Positions 36,576 through 44,772 of a stretch of 64,000 nucleotides of DNA are shown here, one piece after another. The DNA is from Olleya sp. YS (GTDB taxonomy: Bacteria; Bacteroidota; Bacteroidia; Flavobacteriales; Flavobacteriaceae): NCBI RefSeq assembly GCF_029760915.1, contig NZ_CP121685.1, positions 2,505,001-2,569,000 on the forward strand, read 5' to 3'. Numbering within the stretch: the first letter of the stretch is position 1; each line of letters starts with the position of its first letter. The translations under genes were made by a program, and so were the position numbers. The notes under the pieces were generated by a model, which saw only the letters and a program-made list of their open reading frames with translations, searched no databases and was not told the origin of the DNA.

Positions 36576-39014
36576 ATGCAATTTTCGTTTAAAAAAATCA
36601 TACCACATGTTATTATTTTGGTAGGATTTATTATCTGCTCTCTAGCTTATTTTAGCCCAGTTTTACAAGGTAAAGTTATTTTCCAGAGTGATATTGTTCA
36701 CTACACTGGAATGGCTAAGCAACAAAAAGATTTTAGAGCTAATACAGGAGAAGAAACATATTGGACCAATAGTGCGTTTGGAGGTATGCCTACCTATCAA
36801 TTAGGTGCTAAGTATCCACACAATTACATTAAAAAGTTAGATTTAACGCTTCGATTTTTACCTAGGCCTGCAGATTATCTGTTTCTCTATTTTTTAGGCT
36901 TTTATGTACTGTTATTAGTACTTAAAGTAGATTGGAAACTGGCTGGATTGGGTGCTTTGGCATTTGGATTTTCTACCTATCTCATAATAATTTTGGGCGT
37001 AGGACATAATAGCAAAGCGCATGCAATTGCTTATATGCCTTTAGTCTTAAGTGGTATTTTACTCACCTTTAGAGGTAAATACCTAGCTGGTTTTTTATTA
37101 ACAGCAGTAGCTATGGGATTAGAGTTGGTAGCTAATCACTTTCAAATGACTTACTATCTAATGTTACTTGTTTTGGTGTTAGGTGCCTCTTATTTGATTG
37201 ATGCTTATAGAAAGAAAATGTTACCACATTTTTTTAAATCGGTTGGAATTTTAAGTGCAGCAGTACTATTAGCTATTGGTTTAAATGCTACTAATATTTT
37301 AGCCACTCAAGACTACGTTAAAGAGAGTACACGAGGTAAAAGCGAGTTGACTATTAATGCAGATGGTAGTCCACGTGAAAATACAGATGGACTTAGCAAA
37401 GATTATATTACAGAATACAGTTACGGATTACTAGAAACTTTTAATTTATACATTCCAAGATTTTTAGGAGGTGGAAGTGGAGAAGATGTAGGAGAAAATT
37501 CTGCGATGTATGACTTTTTTGTAAAACAAGGTGTATCACCTGTAGAGGCTAGAGAGTATACAAAAGGATTACCAACCTATTGGGGAAATCAAACTATAGT
37601 TGAAGCACCAGCTTACATTGGTGCAGTGGTCATTTTCTTATTTGTTTTAGGGTTGTTTTTAGTTAGAGGACGTCTAAAATGGTGGTTAGTTGGTGGTACT
37701 ATTCTGTCCTTATTACTTTCCTATGGAAAAAATTTAGAGTTTTTAACCGATTTCTTCATTAATTACATTCCGCTTTACAACAAGTTTAGAGCAGTAAGTT
37801 CTATACAAGTGATTTTAGAATTATGTATTCCTGTATTAGCTGTATTTGCTTTAGTTAGATTGTTTAATGATGTTGTTAAAACTGAAGAAAAAATAAATGC
37901 TTTAAAATATACAGTTGCCATTACATGTGGATTAGCAATTTTGTTTTTATTTGGGAGATTTACTGGAATTATTGATTTTGTAGGAGGTACAGATGGAAGA
38001 ATTAGAGACAGTTATGGTCAGCCTTTTTTAGATGCCTTAAGAGACGATAGAGCAAGTTTATTTACTACTGATACTTTAAGAACATTGTTTTTTGTGCTTT
38101 TAGCTGCTGGAGTAATTTATTTCTTTTTGAAGGCAAAGTTGTCAGAAACTAAAGTCGTCATAATAATAGGATTACTTATAGTTGTCGATTTGGTTAGTGT
38201 TAACAAACGCTATGTTAATAATGATGATTTTGTGTCAAAACTAACGATGCAAAAACCGTATCAGCCTAATCAAGCCGATTTACAAATCTTAAAGGACAAT
38301 TCTATTTTTAGAGTATACGACTTGACCTCTGGAGCTGCAAAAGCGAGCTATTATCATAATGCATTAGGTGGTTACCATGCAGCTAAACCTAAACGTTTCC
38401 AAGATTTATACGAGTTTTATATCTCTAGAAATAACATTAATGTACTAAATATGCTTAACGCAAAATACATTATTGGAGAAGGTGAAGATGGTCAACCCTT
38501 TCCATATGTTAATAACGATGCCAATGGAAATACTTGGTTTATAGAAAATTTATTAAGTTTTGATTCTGCTGACGAAGAAATTAAGTCATTAGATACACTA
38601 TCTAATAAAAAAGTTGCGGTGTATTCAAAATCAGCAAAAACTAAGATCAATCTTCCTAATACTTTTAAAAAGGATTCACTTTCAACCATAAAAGTTGTTG
38701 ATTACAAACCAAATTACATAAAATACGAATCTGAAAACACAAACGATGGATTTGCAGTGTTTTCTGAGATGTATTATGGTAGTGGATGGAATGCTTACAT
38801 TGATGGTGATTTAAGACCTCATATAAAAGTTAATTACGCTTTAAGAGGAATGGAAGTCCCAAAAGGTAAGCATACCATAGAGTTTAAATTTGAGCCTGAA
38901 GTAGTCAAAACAGGAAGTACAATTGCTTTAGCAAGTTCTATTCTTCTTGGACTATTGGTGCTAAGTGGTTTGTTTTTTGGTTTCAAAAGTTTAAAACAAA
39001 CTCAAAAAGATTAA
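36576..39014 (+). CDS. YfhO family polytopic membrane protein
   Basis: The 812-residue protein has about 12 hydrophobic segments spread over residues 5-560 and a final one (about 785-805), with a long extracytoplasmic part between. YfhO-like proteins are GT-C type enzymes; in Gram-positives YfhO is needed for lipoteichoic acid glycosylation. The C-terminal YYGSGWNAYIDG followed by a VNYALRGMEVPKGKH segment is typical of the family. It is expected to move sugars on lipid carriers at the membrane; the substrate is unknown. It is cotranscribed with a GT4 and a flippase. Confidence 0.88.
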   Translation: MQFSFKKIIPHVIILVGFIICSLAYFSPVLQGKVIFQSDIVHYTGMAKQQKDFRANTGEETYWTNSAFGGMPTYQLGAKYPHNYIKKLDLTLRFLPRPADYLFLYFLGFYVLLLVLKVDWKLAGLGALAFGFSTYLIIILGVGHNSKAHAIAYMPLVLSGILLTFRGKYLAGFLLTAVAMGLELVANHFQMTYYLMLLVLVLGASYLIDAYRKKMLPHFFKSVGILSAAVLLAIGLNATNILATQDYVKESTRGKSELTINADGSPRENTDGLSKDYITEYSYGLLETFNLYIPRFLGGGSGEDVGENSAMYDFFVKQGVSPVEAREYTKGLPTYWGNQTIVEAPAYIGAVVIFLFVLGLFLVRGRLKWWLVGGTILSLLLSYGKNLEFLTDFFINYIPLYNKFRAVSSIQVILELCIPVLAVFALVRLFNDVVKTEEKINALKYTVAITCGLAILFLFGRFTGIIDFVGGTDGRIRDSYGQPFLDALRDDRASLFTTDTLRTLFFVLLAAGVIYFFLKAKLSETKVVIIIGLLIVVDLVSVNKRYVNNDDFVSKLTMQKPYQPNQADLQILKDNSIFRVYDLTSGAAKASYYHNALGGYHAAKPKRFQDLYEFYISRNNINVLNMLNAKYIIGEGEDGQPFPYVNNDANGNTWFIENLLSFDSADEEIKSLDTLSNKKVAVYSKSAKTKINLPNTFKKDSLSTIKVVDYKPNYIKYESENTNDGFAVFSEMYYGSGWNAYIDGDLRPHIKVNYALRGMEVPKGKHTIEFKFEPEVVKTGSTIALASSILLGLLVLSGLFFGFKSLKQTQKD

Positions 39015-39025
39015 TATTTCATGGC

Positions 39026-39042
39026 TTAATTTCCGCGAAAGC
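39026..39042. repeat. Copy 1 of a 17-base dispersed motif
   Basis: TTAATTTCCGCGAAAGC occurs here in the yfhO-GT4 gap and exactly again at 57142-57158 in the thrA-thrB gap. The GC-rich palindromic core (CCGCGAAAGCG here) is typical of dispersed intergenic repeats of marine Flavobacteriaceae. Confidence 0.6.
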
Positions 39043-39051
39043 GATATTGTA

Positions 39052-40335
39052 ATGAATAAAAAAAAAGTACTCATTATTACATATTATTGGCCACCAGCTG
39101 GAGGTCCAGGAGTACAACGTTGGCTTAAATTTGTAAAATACCTTCCAGAGTTTGGTGTAGAGCCTATTGTGTATTGTCCCTCTAATGCTAATTACCCAAT
39201 TATAGATCAATCTTTGCTAAACGAAGTACCTTCGGTTACTATAATTAAACAACCGATAACAGAACCTTATAAGTTAGCACAACTATTTTCTAAAAAAAGT
39301 AAAACGATTAGTAAAGGGATAATTGCGCAGAAAGAAAAACAAAATTTATTAGAGCGCTTAATGCTATATGTAAGAGGAAACTTTTTTATTCCAGACGCTA
39401 GAAAAAAATGGGTAAAACCATCTGTTAGATATTTGTCAACTTATATGTCTGATTTTAATATAGATACTGTTATTACTAGTGGTCCGCCACATAGCATACA
39501 TTTAATTGGATTAAAATTACAAGAAAAATTAGGTGTGACTTGGCTTGCAGATTTTAGAGATCCTTGGACAAGTATTGGCTACCATAAACAATTAAAATTA
39601 AATAAAGCCTCTAAAGCAAAACACAAAAATTTAGAGAAGCAAGTGCTAAATAATGCAGATCAAATAATTGTTACTAGTCCTAGCACTAAGTCAGAATTTG
39701 AAGATATTACCAATAGACCTATCCACGTTATTACTAATGGTTATGATTCTGAATTAGTAAATGTAAAAGAATTAGATAGCAAATTTACATTGTCACATAT
39801 TGGGTCTTTATTATCTAAAAGAAACCCAGAAGTACTTTGGAAAGTTTTACAAGATTTAGTTGAAAATGATAAAGATATTGCTGCTCAATTTCAATTAAAT
39901 TTGGTGGGTGAAGTAGGAGAAGAAGTTATACAGTCTATTAAAAATAATAATTTAATTAATTATTTAAATAGAATAGGTTATGTTTCACACAATGAAGCAG
40001 TTAAATTTCAAAAAAAATCACAACTATTATTGTTAATTGAGATAGATTCTGAAGATACTAAAGCTATCATACCAGGAAAATTATTTGAATATATGGTGTC
40101 TAACAGGCCAATAATTGCAATTGGACCTAAAGGAGCAGATGTTGCTTCTATTATAAAAGAAACCAATACAGGACAGTATTTTAATTATGATAATTACGAG
40201 GGAATAAAACAGATTATTCTTCATCATTTTGAAAGTTATAAGCAAGGCAACTTGAAAACCAATCCTATTGGACTTCAACAATATTCTAGAAAGCAATTAA
40301 CAAAATCTTTAGCAGAATTAATAAATCCTTCCTAA
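39052..40335 (+). CDS. Glycosyltransferase family 4-like protein
   Basis: The 427-residue protein has a GT-B plan: the N-terminal domain has YYWPPAGGPGVQRWLKFVKYLPEFG (about 12-36), with the donor domain at about 240-400 (HIGSLLSKRNPEVLW, IPGKLFEYMVSNRPIIAIGP). The E-x7-E type signature is present in modified form (KLFEYM...KGAD). It is probably cytoplasmic and adds a sugar to a lipid-linked precursor of a surface polysaccharide. It lies between yfhO (37 bp) and the flippase (29 bp). Confidence 0.88.
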   Translation: MNKKKVLIITYYWPPAGGPGVQRWLKFVKYLPEFGVEPIVYCPSNANYPIIDQSLLNEVPSVTIIKQPITEPYKLAQLFSKKSKTISKGIIAQKEKQNLLERLMLYVRGNFFIPDARKKWVKPSVRYLSTYMSDFNIDTVITSGPPHSIHLIGLKLQEKLGVTWLADFRDPWTSIGYHKQLKLNKASKAKHKNLEKQVLNNADQIIVTSPSTKSEFEDITNRPIHVITNGYDSELVNVKELDSKFTLSHIGSLLSKRNPEVLWKVLQDLVENDKDIAAQFQLNLVGEVGEEVIQSIKNNNLINYLNRIGYVSHNEAVKFQKKSQLLLLIEIDSEDTKAIIPGKLFEYMVSNRPIIAIGPKGADVASIIKETNTGQYFNYDNYEGIKQIILHHFESYKQGNLKTNPIGLQQYSRKQLTKSLAELINPS

Positions 40336-40364
40336 ATTAGAATTTTAAATCCTTTTTAAATGTT

Positions 40365-41816
40365 ATGGGAATAGTTATTAACCAATCTATCAAAAACACT
40401 GTAATAACTTACATTGGTTTTGCTATTGGAGCTATTAACGTCATTTTTTTATATACCAAATTTTTAAGTGAAGCTTATTTTGGATTAATCACATTTATCT
40501 TATCTACAGCAAATATATTAATGCCATTAATGGCATTTGGTACGCATAATACCATTGTTAAATTTTATTCTGCTTTTAAAACTAGACAGTCTCAAAATGG
40601 GTTTTTAACATTAATGTTAATATTACCGCTTGTAATAATTATACCTGCTGGTTTAATTACACATGTTGCCTATGATACTATTTCTAATTGGCTGGCAAAA
40701 GAAAATATCGTAATTAAAGATTACACTTGGTTAATCTACATTTGCGCTATAATGTTTGCTTACTTTGAGGTTTTTTATGCTTGGAGTAGAGTACAATTGC
40801 AAAGTGTGTTTGGTAATTTTATGAAAGAGGTATTTCATAGAGTTTGCATAACTATTTTACTACTATTACTTCATTTTGGATATTTAAATGTAGAGCAACT
40901 CATTTATGGAATTGTAATCGTGTATGTATTCAGAACATTTATAATGAAACTCTACGCATTTAGCTTGAGACTACCAGTTTTAAAATGGTCAAAAATCCCT
41001 AATCTACAATCAGTTTTAAAATATTCTGCATTAATTATTATTGCAGGTTCTATTGCTAATATCATATTAGAGATAGACAAATTTATGTTAGGTCAATTTA
41101 AAGCACTAAATAATGTTGCTTACTACGGTGTGGCAATATATATAGCGACCGTTATAGGTGTTCCTGCAAGGTCTATGCACTTAATAACGCATCCATTGAC
41201 TGCTAAATTATTAAATGATAAAGATAAATTTGGTTTAAAATCACTATACCAAAAAAGCTCACTTAATTTATTTATCATCAGCGGTTTTATTTTTTTGTGT
41301 ATCATTATTAACATCAACCAATTATACTTACTTATACCACAAAATTATAGTGATGGGTTTACGGTAGTATTAGTCATTGGTTTAGCCAAGTTATTTGATA
41401 ACCTTTTAGGTAATAATAATGCCATTTTGTTTAACAGCGATTATTACAGAATTGTACTTGTATTTGGTGTGGTTTTAGCTGTTATGACTGTAGTTTTGAA
41501 TTTTTTATTGATACCAAAATTTGGTATCAATGGTGCAGCCTATGCAAGTTGTATTACCATATTTGTTTACAATACTATTAAGCTGATGTTTGTCTACAAT
41601 AAATTTAATATACAACCTTTTACTTTAAGTACAATTAAGACCATGTTGCTTATAACTTTTTGTGGCTTATTATTATTTTATTGGGAATTTCCTTTTCATC
41701 CTATTATAAATATTGGCTTAAAAAGTATGATTTTAATATTTATTTATGGATGGTCTGTTTATAAGTTTAATTTATCTGAAGATATTACTAGTATATTAAA
41801 ACGTTTTATTCCATAA
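40365..41816 (+). CDS. Polysaccharide flippase (Wzx/MATE-like)
   Basis: The 483-residue protein has 12-14 hydrophobic helices along the whole length, and the MOP-superfamily arrangement of a first half (about 1-220) and second half (about 230-480). No soluble domain is seen. It is expected to flip lipid-linked glycans across the inner membrane. It is the last gene of the DUF4834-YfhO-GT4-flippase operon, which ends at the terminator 41818-41863. The family is clear; the substrate is not. Confidence 0.86.
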   Translation: MGIVINQSIKNTVITYIGFAIGAINVIFLYTKFLSEAYFGLITFILSTANILMPLMAFGTHNTIVKFYSAFKTRQSQNGFLTLMLILPLVIIIPAGLITHVAYDTISNWLAKENIVIKDYTWLIYICAIMFAYFEVFYAWSRVQLQSVFGNFMKEVFHRVCITILLLLLHFGYLNVEQLIYGIVIVYVFRTFIMKLYAFSLRLPVLKWSKIPNLQSVLKYSALIIIAGSIANIILEIDKFMLGQFKALNNVAYYGVAIYIATVIGVPARSMHLITHPLTAKLLNDKDKFGLKSLYQKSSLNLFIISGFIFLCIIININQLYLLIPQNYSDGFTVVLVIGLAKLFDNLLGNNNAILFNSDYYRIVLVFGVVLAVMTVVLNFLLIPKFGINGAAYASCITIFVYNTIKLMFVYNKFNIQPFTLSTIKTMLLITFCGLLLFYWEFPFHPIINIGLKSMILIFIYGWSVYKFNLSEDITSILKRFIP

Positions 41817-41817
41817 A

Positions 41818-41863
41818 AAAACCTACAGCAATTGTTTTAGGGCAAACAACCGTTGTAGGTTTT
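41818..41863. terminator. Bidirectional terminator with long stem
   Basis: Outer arms AAACCTACA/TGTAGGTTT with an inner TTGTTT/AAACAA stem, and A- and T-runs on both sides. It serves the flippase operon and the convergent gene at 41887. Confidence 0.8.
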
Positions 41864-41886
41864 GACTAATCAACTAAAATAGTTGT

Positions 41887-43143
41887 TTATTGTCTTCTTG
41901 ATCTTGTACTTCTTGAATTAGAAGATGATGACCTAGATTTGTTTACTTTGTCTGTGCTTCTAGATCTACTAGCCTGAGGCTTACTATTTGTTCTGTTAGA
42001 TCTATTACTAACTGTACTTCTAGTTCTAGGCTTAGATGTCGTAGCTTGATTATTTCTACTGGTTCTAGGCGCACTGTTAACGGTTCTATTACTTCGTGTT
42101 TTAGGTTTAGTTACCGTATTGTTTCTAGAAGTTCTAGGTTTGGTATTAGCATTACTATTACCTCTAGATCTAGGTTTACTAGTAGTTGTACTGTTTCCTC
42201 TAGTTCTTGGTGTACTATTAATGGTACCGTTGTTTCTAGTTTTGGGTTTTACAGTATTATTACCTCTATTTCGCGGTGTGCTATTAACACCAGTATTGTT
42301 TCTAGATCTAGGTTTACTGTTTACAGTACTATTTCCTCTAGTTCTAGGCGTAGAGTTTGTTGCTGTTGTACCTCTTTTTCTAGGTTTTGCAGCAGTAGTA
42401 CTATTTCCCCTTGTACGAGGTGTACTGTTAACTCTAGGTTTTCTACCTTCGGTTCTAGATGCTAAAGCTCTGTTTCTCTTTATAATGTTACCTCTTCTAC
42501 TAGCTACTGCAGTTCTACGTCTAAAGTTATTTACGTAAGGTCTATCAAATCTATATCTAATAGGTGTATAGAATTGTCTATAAGGTGTAGAATATAATAC
42601 ACAGTAGTTTACAGGTGGAATAACGTAATATGAGTGCCAAGGTCTAAACACATAAGCTCTGTTATATATGTTTATAAATCCAGTACAGTGAGAAAAACGG
42701 TTGTAACGGTTGTAGTGTACATAAAGTCCACCAACACGACTAACATAACCTCGAGTGTTGTAGTTTATAAATACGTTACCTACTTGAGTTACACGACCAT
42801 AATAATCATAATATACTGGAGTGTTTTCAACTTGAATAACAGCACCAAACTCATCATACTGCACGTAAGCACCATAATCGTAACCCGTGTTAAAGCTAAT
42901 ACTTGTGTTTCGGTTTCTTATTGATACGTTTACATTAGGTCCATAATTTGGCATGTAAAAATCAAATTGACCATCTGGAAAAACAGAAAACTCAATGCCA
43001 TCTTCTACAAAAATAAAAGTATTGCCATACCCTCTAATGTAAGAGTTGTTAATGATACCATCGTCTAGAGTAGTATTTGTGTCTGCATTAACAGAAAACC
43101 CACTAAGGAGAATTGCTGATAATAAAAGGAATAAATGTTTCAT
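41887..43143 (-). CDS. Secreted Arg/Ser/Thr-rich repeat protein with conserved N-domain
   Basis: The 418-residue protein has a signal peptide ending near SVNA (residue 20). A domain at about 40-160, shared with the neighbour at 43300 (FVEDGIEFSVFPDGQFDF and GRVTQVGNVFINYN...GGLYVHYNRYNR), and an aromatic/Tyr-rich stretch follow. A basic low-complexity tail runs from residue 239 to the end, with units like NSTPRTRGNST then KPRSRG. The pI is very high. It is probably surface or periplasmic, binding polyanions such as nucleic acid, LPS or acidic polysaccharide; that is inference. A sigma-54-type promoter lies at 43178-43194. Confidence 0.75.
   Translation of the reverse strand: MKHLFLLLSAILLSGFSVNADTNTTLDDGIINNSYIRGYGNTFIFVEDGIEFSVFPDGQFDFYMPNYGPNVNVSIRNRNTSISFNTGYDYGAYVQYDEFGAVIQVENTPVYYDYYGRVTQVGNVFINYNTRGYVSRVGGLYVHYNRYNRFSHCTGFINIYNRAYVFRPWHSYYVIPPVNYCVLYSTPYRQFYTPIRYRFDRPYVNNFRRRTAVASRRGNIIKRNRALASRTEGRKPRVNSTPRTRGNSTTAAKPRKRGTTATNSTPRTRGNSTVNSKPRSRNNTGVNSTPRNRGNNTVKPKTRNNGTINSTPRTRGNSTTTSKPRSRGNSNANTKPRTSRNNTVTKPKTRSNRTVNSAPRTSRNNQATTSKPRTRSTVSNRSNRTNSKPQASRSRSTDKVNKSRSSSSNSRSTRSRRQ
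41950..42429 (-). repeat. Coding low-complexity repeat, about 24-residue unit
   Basis: Units begin NSTPRTRGN or variants (NSTPRNRGN, NSAPRTSRN) and contain a K-P-R/K-x-R half. Five or six recognisable units cover the basic tail. The repetition creates long open frames on the opposite strand, which are artefacts. Confidence 0.8.
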
Positions 43144-43177
43144 AACTAAATGTTTTAAGATTGAACAATTACTTAAT

Positions 43178-43194
43178 TACAAGCATCGTGCCAA
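43178..43194 (-). promoter_or_regulatory. Sigma-54-type (-24/-12) promoter of the Arg-rich gene
   Basis: The minus strand reads TTGGCACGATGCTTGTA. Against TGGCACG-N4-TTGCW, 11 of 12 fixed positions match, with the GG and TTG spaced correctly. The start codon is at 43143, giving a leader of about 25 bases. Confidence 0.6.
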
Positions 43195-43233
43195 ACTACG
43201 AAAACGTTGTAGTGACAAGAGTTTTCGTAGTTT
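43193..43233. promoter_or_regulatory. 13-bp dyad upstream of the sigma-54-type promoter
   Basis: AAACTACGAAAAC (43193-43205) and GTTTTCGTAGTTT (43221-43233) are perfect inverted repeats around a 15-base spacer. They overlap the upstream edge of the -24 element by two bases. There is no T-tract, and the real terminator of the upstream gene is a separate hairpin at 43252-43284, so an operator is more likely. Confidence 0.45.
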
Positions 43234-43251
43234 AATATTTCATAAAATAAA

Positions 43252-43284
43252 AAAGTCCAATAAACAATCTGCTTATTGGACTTT
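43252..43284 (-). terminator. Terminator of the acidic-tail paralogue
   Basis: Perfect 12-bp stem AAAGTCCAATAA/TTATTGGACTTT, loop of 9, followed on the minus strand by Ts; 16 bp past the stop codon at 43300. Confidence 0.8.
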
Positions 43285-43299
43285 AATTTGAGGCAAAAC

Positions 43300-44001
43300 T
43301 TATTTGTCTCTGCTGTAGTTTTTCAACTTAGGCTTCTTAATTTTCTTGCCTTTTCTATAATAGTAATAGTCATCATTATCATTGTAATCAAAATCAAAGT
43401 CGTCATCATAGTCATTATGGTTATGTCCACCTATATGATCGGCGTCACATACTGTATTTCCACAAAAACCACAATTAGCATTATATCTGTTAACATGACC
43501 TTTAACTTTAATTAATTTTCCACGCTTATTGTATTTTAAACGCATACCACCAATTTGATTGACTAGACCTCTTTTATTATAACCAATGTATACTGAACCA
43601 ACACGTTTAATTTGATCAAATCGGTTATAATTTAAAAACACATTACCTATACGTCTAACTTTTCCACTTCTGTCGTGTAAAATAATCATACCTCTATCTC
43701 TTGGATTAGAAAAGGTAACTTGTGTTCCTGGTGCACCAAAGGTTGCATTTATGGATCTACGTCTTGTAGTATTACGTCTGTAATAATTATCACCTTGTGT
43801 ATAATCTAGTTGTGTGTTAAAATCAAAGCTTCCGTCAGGAAAGATTAAAAATTCTACACCACGCTCTACAAACAAGATTGGTTGCACAAAATGATTTCTG
43901 TTTGATACTAAATCTTCACCTTGCGATGCAGATTTAACTTCTGCTGTTACGGTTGTTAATCCCATTAACAAACCTGTAAATAATAGTACTAATTTTTTCA
44001 T
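43300..44001 (-). CDS. Secreted acidic-tail paralogue of the Arg-rich protein
   Basis: The 233-residue protein has a signal peptide ending near TTVTA (about 20). The domain shared with the downstream neighbour follows: FVERGVEFLIFPDGSFDF (about 44-61), then GKVRRIGNVFLNYNRFDQIKRVGSVYIGYNKRG (about 115-147). A Cys-containing stretch (NCGFCGNTVCD) and a tail of consecutive Asp, Tyr and His (about 190-215) ending basic come after. The acidic tail could bind cations such as Ca; this is inference. It has its own sigma-54-type promoter (44069-44085) and a terminator, so it is not simply cotranscribed with the neighbour. Confidence 0.75.
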   Translation of the reverse strand: MKKLVLLFTGLLMGLTTVTAEVKSASQGEDLVSNRNHFVQPILFVERGVEFLIFPDGSFDFNTQLDYTQGDNYYRRNTTRRRSINATFGAPGTQVTFSNPRDRGMIILHDRSGKVRRIGNVFLNYNRFDQIKRVGSVYIGYNKRGLVNQIGGMRLKYNKRGKLIKVKGHVNRYNANCGFCGNTVCDADHIGGHNHNDYDDDFDFDYNDNDDYYYYRKGKKIKKPKLKNYSRDK

Positions 44002-44068
44002 AGTATTAAGGATTTAGATTTTGCCTACTAATTAAGCGTTTCGGCTATCGCTATTTTGATGAAATAGT

Positions 44069-44085
44069 TTCAATAGCTGTGCCAA
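44069..44085 (-). promoter_or_regulatory. Sigma-54-type promoter of the acidic-tail paralogue
   Basis: The minus strand reads TTGGCACAGCTATTGAA: TGGCAC, five bases, TTG, in correct -24/-12 spacing, with 10 of 12 consensus positions. AGTTTGGCAC is shared with the other promoter. The start codon is at 44001, giving a leader of about 60 bases. Confidence 0.5.
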
Positions 44086-44141
44086 ACTTGTAAAGTGTTG
44101 ATTTTGTTGGTGGTTTGAAGTGTGTAGAGAAGACTAATAAT

Positions 44142-44729
44142 TTATACTTTCCAAATAGGAACATTTAAAAAAGTACTTAATGTATTAGTGTCTTTAGTTA
44201 TGATATCTAATTTAGCATAATCAATTAAATTGATTCTAAATCCATTCTGTAAAACTAAATTGACTTCGTAACTTATATATTCATTTTCATTAGATTCTCC
44301 ATTTGGGACTAATTCACCTAAAATTTGTAGGGCAACAATATCTTTAAAATGAGCACTCTTCTTTTTGTGATTAGTATTAAAACTTCTGTAAAATCTATTA
44401 ATGGATGTATCAAATTTTATTGGAATACATAAAAAGTAAATAACATAGATGCCAACAATAAAAAATAGAGTAGCAATTCCGGTCATTATATAACTTTCTT
44501 TTAAAATTGAAAAGGAATTAGTAGTTACTATTTTAAAAATGGCATAACCAACTAATAATAAACCAATTAAAAACATTAATAAATAGGCTGAAACTAACAG
44601 AAGAGTAGGTTTATAGGCATAACCGTCTTTTACCTTTTGTAATCGATGCGTGACAATATTAGAGCCACTACTTCTTAAAGGTTTGGTTGACACATTGTTT
44701 TTTATATCTTCAATACTAAAGTCTTCCAT
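44142..44729 (-). CDS. Membrane protein of unknown function
   Basis: The 195-residue protein has two strong hydrophobic helices (about 42-64 and 80-102) in the N-terminal half, preceded by a polar 40-residue segment, and a soluble C-terminal domain of about 90 residues. This two-helix-then-soluble plan resembles PH-like bacterial proteins, but I cannot assign a family. It lies between uvrA and the acidic-tail gene on the same strand, 43 bp after uvrA upstream on this strand, so it may be cotranscribed with uvrA. Confidence 0.65.
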   Translation of the reverse strand: MEDFSIEDIKNNVSTKPLRSSGSNIVTHRLQKVKDGYAYKPTLLLVSAYLLMFLIGLLLVGYAIFKIVTTNSFSILKESYIMTGIATLFFIVGIYVIYFLCIPIKFDTSINRFYRSFNTNHKKKSAHFKDIVALQILGELVPNGESNENEYISYEVNLVLQNGFRINLIDYAKLDIITKDTNTLSTFLNVPIWKV

Positions 44730-44772
44730 TATAGATAATTAACAGTAATTAGTAGAAGATTAAATAAATATG

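Noticed and set aside
42046-42538. Long open frames on the plus strand opposite the Arg-rich repeats
   Set aside because: They result from the repetitive reverse complement of the Arg/Ser/Thr codons; no start context, promoter or protein family.
43193-43233. Reading the 13-bp dyad as a terminator of the acidic-tail paralogue
   Set aside because: It lacks a T-tract on either side, and a proper terminator for that gene exists at 43252-43284.
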